In this document: positions 6,592-11,291 of the stretch, piece by piece
Numbering within the stretch: position 1 is the first letter of the stretch
Layout: every line of letters starts with the position of its first letter
Assembly: GCA_002343455.1 (NCBI GenBank)
Contig: DDSR01000454.1
Location: forward strand, 1 to 11,291
DNA: 11,291 nucleotides
Source: Deltaproteobacteria bacterium UBA2385
GTDB lineage: Bacteria > Myxococcota_A > UBA796 > UBA2385
Reading direction: 5' to 3'
Position numbers and translations under genes: made by a program
Notes under the pieces: model-generated
What the model was told of the DNA's origin: nothing
What the model saw: the letters and a program-made list of their open reading frames with translations, nothing else
The model's database searches: none

Positions 6592-7530
6592 GTGGTCACG
6601 ACGGAAGCCCGCCGGACCCGTGGATCCGAAACCCTGACCACCTGGGAGACCAGCGTCCCCTTGCCCGAGCGGCCCTCCTTCGGCCGCAACCGCCTTCGCC
6701 CCTGTGAGGAGACCCGGCTGTCGGCTGCGAAGCGTCGCCGTCTCGCTGCGAGCCAGGCGAAGATCGAGGACCTGAGCCCATCCTCGCCGTGCGGGCCAGC
6801 CCAGGACGCTGCGGGCCAGGCCTGCGGGCCAGAGGCGGAGGACTCCCTCGTCGACCCCTGGGCCGGCGCCTTGGCCCGGGTGCGCGCCCAGCTCGACCGA
6901 GCCCGGAAGTGGCAGGCCTGGCTCGACCAGGACCCCGAGCGCACTGCCGCGGACCTCGCCCGGCGGGACGGGCTCAGCCCAGCCCGCGTGAGCCAGGTGC
7001 TCAAGCTCCTGAACCTGGACCCGACCATCCTCGCCGACCTCGACCGCCCCGACCGGGCCGGGCCCGTGCCGAGCGAGCTGGTCCTGCGCCGCATCGCGGC
7101 CTTGCCGACGGCTGGGGCCCAGAGGGCCCGCTACGCGGCGGTCTGCACGCCCTCCGCTCCCACCTCAGGCGGGGTTCACCGGCGGGACGACCCGCTGACG
7201 AGGCCCGCGCCGCGCCACGACGACTTCCGGTACGCCCTGGAGCGGGCCCGGCGCTACCAGGGGTGGCTGGACGACGGCACCCACGTCTCGCTGGCCAGCC
7301 TCGGGCGCGCCGAGGGCATCAGCGGGACGCGGGTGGGTCAGCTCCTGGCGCTGCTGCACCTGGCGCCGGAGATCGTGGCCGTGCTGGAGCAGCCGAAGGA
7401 GGAGCTGCCCAGCGGGCTGAGCGGGAAGGCGGTGCGCGCGATCACGCACATCCGCGGCGAGAAGGCACAGCGGGCGGCGTTCGAGGCGCGGTGGCCGGGG
7501 GTGCTGGGGCAGGCGGTGGCGGCGAAGTGA
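6592..7530 (+). CDS. Protein with two tandem ParB/KorB-like helix-turn-helix modules
   Basis: A 312-residue basic protein of unknown function containing an internal duplication. Module 1 (about 98-184) has RARKWQAWLDQ, then the helix-turn-helix AADLARRDGLSPARVSQVLK. Module 2 (about 212-299) repeats the plan with RARRYQGWLDD and ASLGRAEGISGTRVGQLLA, each followed by a helical tail (DPTILADL / APEIVAVL). The helix-turn-helix resembles those of ParB/KorB proteins and of small HTH proteins found beside site-specific recombinases. No ParB N-terminal CTPase motif is seen. Residues 1-95 are Pro/Arg-rich and look unstructured. The start is uncertain: GTG 6592 is the first candidate after stop codons at 6514 and 6517, no other Met occurs in the whole protein, and a later TTG near 6870 is possible. 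The perfect inverted repeat just upstream could be its operator. Its 3' end is 19 bases from the convergent helicase gene. Confidence 0.65.
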   Translation: MVTTEARRTRGSETLTTWETSVPLPERPSFGRNRLRPCEETRLSAAKRRRLAASQAKIEDLSPSSPCGPAQDAAGQACGPEAEDSLVDPWAGALARVRAQLDRARKWQAWLDQDPERTAADLARRDGLSPARVSQVLKLLNLDPTILADLDRPDRAGPVPSELVLRRIAALPTAGAQRARYAAVCTPSAPTSGGVHRRDDPLTRPAPRHDDFRYALERARRYQGWLDDGTHVSLASLGRAEGISGTRVGQLLALLHLAPEIVAVLEQPKEELPSGLSGKAVRAITHIRGEKAQRAAFEARWPGVLGQAVAAK

Positions 7531-7549
7531 AGGGCGGTTGCGGTGCGGA

Positions 7550-9499
7550 TCACCCCGCGGCTCGCTCCACGCGACCCCGCGCCGGCTCCGCGCCAGCGGC
7601 AAGGAGCGCCTCGAAGGTCGCGTCCATCTTTGCGGCCGGAGCGGGCGGGACGAACAGGACCAGCCCCTCGCGGCCGCGGGTGAGCAGCACCCGGTACGCG
7701 TTGGTGCGGAGCTGGTGCGGGTCCCGGATGAGCGGGTTGAGTCGGAAGGGAGGCTTGCTCCGCCACGCATCGCCCTCCCACCAGAAGTCGTCCGACCAGC
7801 AGACCACCGCCAGGTCCAGCTCCAGACCCTGGCACTGGAACTCGGTCACCACCGAGTCGAGCTGGCAGCAGGACCGAGGGTGGACCGGCTCCGCGTTGAA
7901 CCACTCCCCGATCCGGATGCGCTCGGTGCTCTGGAAGTCGGTGTCGAGCCCGTAGTCGGCGAGGTGCCGCGCCGACTTCGAAGAGGCCAGCAGCCCGTAC
8001 CGGCGGAGCGGCTCCCCGGCGAAGCGGTCACGCAGGTACCCCCGGCCCGCGCCGAGGTCGCGGGTGACATAGATGGGGAAGGCCGCAGCACGCAGGCGAT
8101 CCGCGACGCTCTTGGCTGACGACAGGTCCTGTGCGTCCAGCACGAGCTCGACCCAGCGGTGCAGCTCCTCCGCCGCGTGGTACCGCAGGCCCGTGTCGAG
8201 GTCGAGCACGGGATCGCCCTCGAAGGTCAGGCCACGCGACGTGAACAGACCGGCCTGCTTGGGAGGGCCAAGGACGGACCATGCCTGGGCGGACCCAGCG
8301 AGGGCGTCGGCCCACTGGACCATGCCACCCTCTTCCCCGGTGTGGATCTCCTGCCCCTGCCCGACGAGCGCCAGGACCAGCGCCCCGTGTGGCAAGCGGT
8401 CGGCGATACGCGTCAGCAGGGCTGGCTCGGATGCGAAGGCGGAGGGTGCGAGCCCCGGGAGCTTCTTGCCGTAGAAGTCGGCGATCTTGGCGGCGTCCCA
8501 GGCCCGCTGGGCCTCGTCGAAGACGATCAGCCGTTCGGTCGGAATGCGATCGGGGTGCTCCAAGCCGTACTCCCGGATGAAGCGGTGCATGTCTTGCACG
8601 AACGTCCCGCTCTTCAGCGCATGCTGGAGCACCTGCACCAGCGGCCCGTTGCCCGAGAGGAAGGTTGCGGGCGCGCCACGGCGGCGCCGCCCAGTCCCGA
8701 ACCTGAAGCCATGCTCCAGCGCCGCGCTGTGGGCGACCTGGAGACCCACGAGGGTCTTGCCGGCGCCAGGCACGCCGGTGACCAGCACCAGCCGCCGCGT
8801 CCCCTGGTCCCAGGTGGCCCGCGACTCGGCCAGGATGCGCTCGACGGCGTCATGCACTCCGGCGCTCCGGGCCCGCTTGACGTGGGGCAGCGGCAGGTTG
8901 TCGAAGAGCATCCGGGCAGCGGCCACGAGCGTGGGGAGCGGTGCGTACTCGCCTTCCAGGAAGCCGATCAGATCGGGATGGGGCCCGTCCGCCTGCTGGG
9001 CGAGCTCGACGAGCGCGCTCGCGAGGGAGGCCGCGGGCACGACGAGCACACCGTCCACCACCCGCGACAACGCACCATGGCCACAGAGGACGAGCAGCGG
9101 TACGACCTCGCGCCCCTCGCAGCCGCTGTGGTAGCCAGCGAGGTCCCGGGCATAAGCGGCCACCTGGTCGAGGTCCACGCGCCGAAGCTGGCCCGTCTGC
9201 TTGAACTCGAGGACGACGACTCGCCCGTTCTGGAGCACCACCACGTCGGGCCGACGGCCGGCCTCGCGGGGGAGCGTGTACTCCAGGACCGCCGCGTGTT
9301 CCTCGGCGCGGGGGTGCAGCTCGATCACCTTCGCGCCCTCTGCCTGGAGGACCTCGAGCTCCTCGTCCCACGCGCGCCGCTGAGCCTCGGCGGCATCTGG
9401 CACGAAGGCGTCGAGGCGGGCTCGGATGGCCCTGCGGGGGGTCGAGACGAGGACCTGAAGCGCTCCGGCCCAGGCATGCGTTGTGGAATCGACGGGCAT
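7550..9499 (-). CDS. PD-(D/E)XK nuclease fused to SLFN-group-3/DUF2075 DNA/RNA helicase
   Basis: A 649-residue two-part enzyme. The N-terminal region has RRPDVVVLQNG and VVVLEFKQTG, giving Asp85 and Glu98-Phe-Lys100, the D...E-x-K active site of the PD-(D/E)XK fold. The helicase follows: Walker A GVPGAGKT (242-249), Walker B VFDEAQRAWD (326-335), VGQGQEIHTGEEGG (379-392), TEFQCQGLELD (552-562) and NAYRVLLTRGREG (600-612). This set marks the DUF2075 / Schlafen group 3-like helicase family. Walker and Arg residues look intact, so ATP-driven unwinding or translocation coupled to cleavage is plausible. The ATG at 9499 was chosen over the longer frame to 9766 because the extra residues show no family features and would overlap the divergent gene at 9608. 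It shares a 108-bp promoter region with the nuclease pair, suggesting a joint job. Such fusions are found in bacterial defence loci; the substrate here is unknown. Confidence 0.8.
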   Translation of the reverse strand: MPVDSTTHAWAGALQVLVSTPRRAIRARLDAFVPDAAEAQRRAWDEELEVLQAEGAKVIELHPRAEEHAAVLEYTLPREAGRRPDVVVLQNGRVVVLEFKQTGQLRRVDLDQVAAYARDLAGYHSGCEGREVVPLLVLCGHGALSRVVDGVLVVPAASLASALVELAQQADGPHPDLIGFLEGEYAPLPTLVAAARMLFDNLPLPHVKRARSAGVHDAVERILAESRATWDQGTRRLVLVTGVPGAGKTLVGLQVAHSAALEHGFRFGTGRRRRGAPATFLSGNGPLVQVLQHALKSGTFVQDMHRFIREYGLEHPDRIPTERLIVFDEAQRAWDAAKIADFYGKKLPGLAPSAFASEPALLTRIADRLPHGALVLALVGQGQEIHTGEEGGMVQWADALAGSAQAWSVLGPPKQAGLFTSRGLTFEGDPVLDLDTGLRYHAAEELHRWVELVLDAQDLSSAKSVADRLRAAAFPIYVTRDLGAGRGYLRDRFAGEPLRRYGLLASSKSARHLADYGLDTDFQSTERIRIGEWFNAEPVHPRSCCQLDSVVTEFQCQGLELDLAVVCWSDDFWWEGDAWRSKPPFRLNPLIRDPHQLRTNAYRVLLTRGREGLVLFVPPAPAAKMDATFEALLAAGAEPARGRVERAAG

Positions 9500-9607
9500 G
9501 AGCACCAGGCTACCGGAAGTGCGTCGACCGGGGGAGCTGGCGACAGCGGTAGCGACGATGCGGTTCGATGGAGCTGGTAGGCTGCCAGCGAGCAGAGGAG
9601 AGGAGCG
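9500..9607. promoter_or_regulatory. Divergent promoter region of the helicase and nuclease operons
   Basis: This 108-bp gap separates two divergently read start codons. It contains a perfect 7-bp inverted repeat, GCTACCG (9509-9515) and CGGTAGC (9547-9553), and an 8-bp direct repeat GGAGCTGG at 9533-9540 and 9570-9577. These may be operator sites for shared control. No convincing -35/-10 pair could be picked. Confidence 0.4.
9594..9605 (+). promoter_or_regulatory. Strong ribosome binding site of the small nuclease gene
   Basis: AGAGGAGAGGAG contains two overlapping AGGAG-type sites ending 2 bases before ATG 9608. The upstream GAGGAG core lies at a good distance, and this fixes the start. It is by far the clearest Shine-Dalgarno in the window. 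Confidence 0.65.
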
Positions 9608-10114
9608 ATGGCTGGAAACCACCTCGAGAACCTGGTCGCCGAGTGGTTCGAGTACCAGGGGTTCTTCGTGCGCCAGAACGTGCTCGTGGGTCCCCGTCCC
9701 AACGGAGGCTACGAGGGCGAGCTCGACGTCGTAGCCTTCCACCCGGGTCGGCGCGAGCTCGTCCACATCGAGCCGTCCCTCGACGCCGACACCTGGAAGA
9801 GGCGCGAAGAGCGGTACTCACGGAAGTTCGAGCTGGGTCGCCGCCACATCCCGCGGCTGTTCGACGGCCTGCCCGTGCCGGAAGAGATCGATCAGATTGC
9901 CTTGCTCGTCTTCGCAAGCAAGACGAACCACGCATCCCTGGGTGGTGGTCGGATCATGCTGGTCGACGAGCTGCTGGAAGAGATCCTGCGCGCGTTGCGC
10001 ACGAAGAGTGTCGCCAGGGCCGCGGTGCCGGAGCACCTGCCGAACCTGAGGACTCTCCAGTTCGTCGCCTCCTACCCGGACGCGATGGTGCGCGGCCTGG
10101 GAGGCGAGAAGTGA
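9608..10114 (+). CDS. Small PD-(D/E)XK-like nuclease with variant E-x-S active site
   Basis: A 168-residue soluble protein that looks like a stand-alone restriction-endonuclease-like (Mrr-like) domain. Glu7 in the first helix (HLENLVAEWFEYQGFFV) matches the conserved helix Glu of such folds. The core is GGYEGELDVVAFHP with Glu38 and Asp40, then LVHIEPSLD with Glu55-Pro-Ser57 where E-x-K is usual. A basic segment (Lys63 to Lys73) could supply the missing Lys, or the domain could bind DNA without cutting. The start is fixed by a strong ribosome binding site. The stop overlaps the next start codon (GTGA), so both proteins are translationally coupled and probably act together. It is divergently arranged with the nuclease-helicase gene. 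The exact family is not recognised. Confidence 0.6.
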   Translation: MAGNHLENLVAEWFEYQGFFVRQNVLVGPRPNGGYEGELDVVAFHPGRRELVHIEPSLDADTWKRREERYSRKFELGRRHIPRLFDGLPVPEEIDQIALLVFASKTNHASLGGGRIMLVDELLEEILRALRTKSVARAAVPEHLPNLRTLQFVASYPDAMVRGLGGEK

Positions 10115-10743
10115 GCCGTGTGTCCCGCTCCAACGGGCTCCCGGAGCCGCTCTCGGCCACCCTGGCCTCCGCAGCCCAGGACTGGTTTGCATCGCCGGAC
10201 CGACCGCGACCGCAAGCGGACGTCGTGAGACACTGGGACTCCCTCGTCGAGGCCTGGGTCTCTCACCGGTCGATGCCGCTCCTCGTGCGGAAGAGCGGCG
10301 ACCGGGGTGTCGAGCGCCGGTACCCGTCGGGACGGGCAATCGTGTGCGTCGACAACTCGCCGGCGCACTGGACCTTGGCCTGCGCGATCGCCGGCGACCG
10401 ACCCACAGTCGAAGACCTGCACTCTGCGCTGACCAGCGGCGAGTGGCCGGTGATGTTCGCGATGAGCAAGGCCGAAGTCGCCCAGCTCCCACGCTATCGC
10501 GGACTGCTTTCGCGCAGCGAGCGGGCCAGGGCGCTCAACGATGGACAGTGGAAGGTCTGCCACATCGATGAGGTCGGGCTTCGAGGACGGGGCTCGGTCG
10601 AGACCTTCCCCCTGAGCACCCTGGTCGAGCACTGCCGCCGTCTGCTGGCGCCCTCGAACATGTTCCTCGTCCCGAACTCGCACGCGGGCTTCGGTGAGCT
10701 CCCCGAGGTGGTCAAGGCGTTCCGACGGGCCCGGCAGGCGTAG
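10111..10743 (+). CDS. Uncharacterised 210-residue protein with HNH-like motif
   Basis: It starts at GTG 10111, which overlaps the previous stop (GTGA) and has GGGAGG 7 bases upstream (10098-10103). No named family was recognised. Notable blocks are PLLVRKSGDRG (56-66), GRAIVCVDNSPAHW (74-87), GQWKVCHIDEVG (145-156) and APSNMFLVPNSHAGFGEL (180-197). His151 followed by Asn183-x7-His191 fits the spacing of an HNH/beta-beta-alpha-metal nuclease, whose second half usually reads N-L...C-H, but the Cys pair of classical HNH domains is absent. The DNSPAHW block could be a second functional site. As the second gene of an overlapping pair beside a PD-(D/E)XK-like protein, it may be the effector or a specificity partner. 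No membrane segments or signal peptide are seen. The function is inferred only. Confidence 0.6.
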   Translation: MSRVSRSNGLPEPLSATLASAAQDWFASPDRPRPQADVVRHWDSLVEAWVSHRSMPLLVRKSGDRGVERRYPSGRAIVCVDNSPAHWTLACAIAGDRPTVEDLHSALTSGEWPVMFAMSKAEVAQLPRYRGLLSRSERARALNDGQWKVCHIDEVGLRGRGSVETFPLSTLVEHCRRLLAPSNMFLVPNSHAGFGELPEVVKAFRRARQA

Positions 10744-10767
10744 TTTGGGCCGGTTCCCAGGGAGCAC

Positions 10768-10812
10768 GCTGTTTGCCGACCCAGGAAGCCTGACCATCCC
10801 AGGCAACACAGC
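10768..10812. terminator. Candidate bidirectional terminator or stem-loop between convergent genes
   Basis: GCTGTTTGCC (10768-10777) pairs with GGCAACACAGC (10802-10812) through a 10-bp stem with one bulged base. The intervening 24 bases contain a small CAGG-AAG-CCTG hairpin. It lies in the 83-base gap between the converging HNH-like and phosphoesterase genes, where a terminator is expected. There is no T-run, so an intrinsic terminator is not proven. Confidence 0.35.
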
Positions 10813-10826
10813 TACCAGTCGATTCG

Positions 10827-11291
10827 TCACGCAGCCGGCCACTCCCCCACCACACGCGCCGCTCCCCCGCGCTCGACCTCGAACGCCACCAGGTTGCCCA
10901 GTCGCCCGACCAGGTTCAGCCCGATGCAGCGTACGCCGCCGATCTCGGCGTCGACGCGGCGGTGGTGATGGCCGAAGAAGCACACCGCGGGCTTCACCTT
11001 GGACACCATCTCGGCCAGGCCCACGGCCTCGCTCCGATAGCGGCGCTCGTCACCGCTGGGGTACCGACCCACGAACTCGATGCCGGCGGGGGCGTCGTGC
11101 AGGAGCAGCACGTCGACCCCGGACAGCGCCGCTGCGCGCTCCACCTCGTCCTGGGTGTAGTGCCGCCGAGCGTAGCCGCGCAGCGATGCGGCAGGCCGGC
11201 CGTAGTCCGATGGGCCGTGGCAGCCTCCGAGCCCCGCGACCACCACCCCGCCCGGCAGGGTCGTGCGCTCGCCGTTGGGCAGGTAGCGGAG
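10827..11291 (-). CDS. Calcineurin-like metallophosphoesterase, N-terminal part outside the window
   Basis: The C-terminal 154 residues of a metallophosphoesterase. The frame stays open to the window edge and reads LRYLPNGERTTL before VVVAGLGGCHGPSDYG, so the GTG at 11246 is internal and not a start. VDVLLLHDAPAG gives the late metal-binding His of the family, and VCFFGHHHRRVD gives the G-H-x-H motif. These are the third and fourth conserved blocks; the first two (D-x-H and G-D) would be beyond the right edge. It likely hydrolyses a phosphoester with a two-metal centre in the cytoplasm; the substrate is unknown. It is convergent with the HNH-like gene and probably not part of that module. Confidence 0.7.
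   Translation of the reverse strand, partial: LRYLPNGERTTLPGGVVVAGLGGCHGPSDYGRPAASLRGYARRHYTQDEVERAAALSGVDVLLLHDAPAGIEFVGRYPSGDERRYRSEAVGLAEMVSKVKPAVCFFGHHHRRVDAEIGGVRCIGLNLVGRLGNLVAFEVERGGAARVVGEWPAA

Noticed and set aside
6789..7955. 388-codon rightward ORF overlapping the HTH gene
   Set aside because: Arg/Gly/Pro/Ala-rich out-of-frame reading; it runs over the convergent helicase gene.
8159..9580. 473-codon rightward ORF opposite the helicase gene
   Set aside because: Mirror of helicase codons; no motif, while the minus strand has all helicase motifs.
1..11291. CRISPR array, insertion sequence or integrase
   Set aside because: No regularly spaced repeats, transposase or recombinase motifs, or terminal inverted repeats were found on reading.

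Overview
The window is uniformly GC-rich (roughly 70% by eye) and reads like a chromosomal stretch of a myxobacterium-like or other deltaproteobacterial genome, probably an environmental lineage. The best lineage hint is a lipoprotein that combines a MopE-type Asp/Cys metal-binding motif with FG-GAP Ca-binding repeats. Long G/C-driven antisense ORFs occur throughout and are shadows. This assignment is an inference; no rRNA or tRNA gene is visible.

Layout. Bases 1-148 hold a possible remnant of a leftward winged-helix gene and an AT-richer promoter. 149-2007 is a two-gene AbiE-like (type IV) toxin-antitoxin pair: a PD-(D/E)XK-like plus winged-helix AbiEi_2-type antitoxin, then an AbiEii/MenT-type nucleotidyltransferase. 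2108-3646 encodes an FG-GAP/MopE lipoprotein, whose 3' end overlaps by 7 bp the convergent GT-C membrane glycosyltransferase gene (3640-5181, minus). 5413-6516 is a class II Fic AMP-transferase gene broken by a one-base expansion of a poly-C run, and apparently by a second frame change near its start. A perfect 10-bp inverted repeat separates it from a protein carrying two copies of a ParB/KorB-like helix-turn-helix module (6592-7530).

7550-10743 is the most interesting part. A leftward nuclease-helicase fusion (PD-(D/E)XK domain plus SLFN-group-3/DUF2075 helicase) shares a 108-bp divergent promoter region with a rightward pair of overlapping genes. These encode a small PD-(D/E)XK-like protein with a variant E-x-S active site and a 210-residue protein with a candidate HNH-like H...N-x7-H motif. 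Together they look like a candidate uncharacterised nucleic-acid-targeting defence module. The window closes with the 3' part of a leftward calcineurin-like metallophosphoesterase gene running off the right edge.

Taken together, TA pair, Fic, duplicated HTH and nuclease-helicase cluster form an accessory or defence neighbourhood, interrupted by two envelope genes (lipoprotein and glycosyltransferase). All functional assignments come from motifs read by eye; no database search was done.
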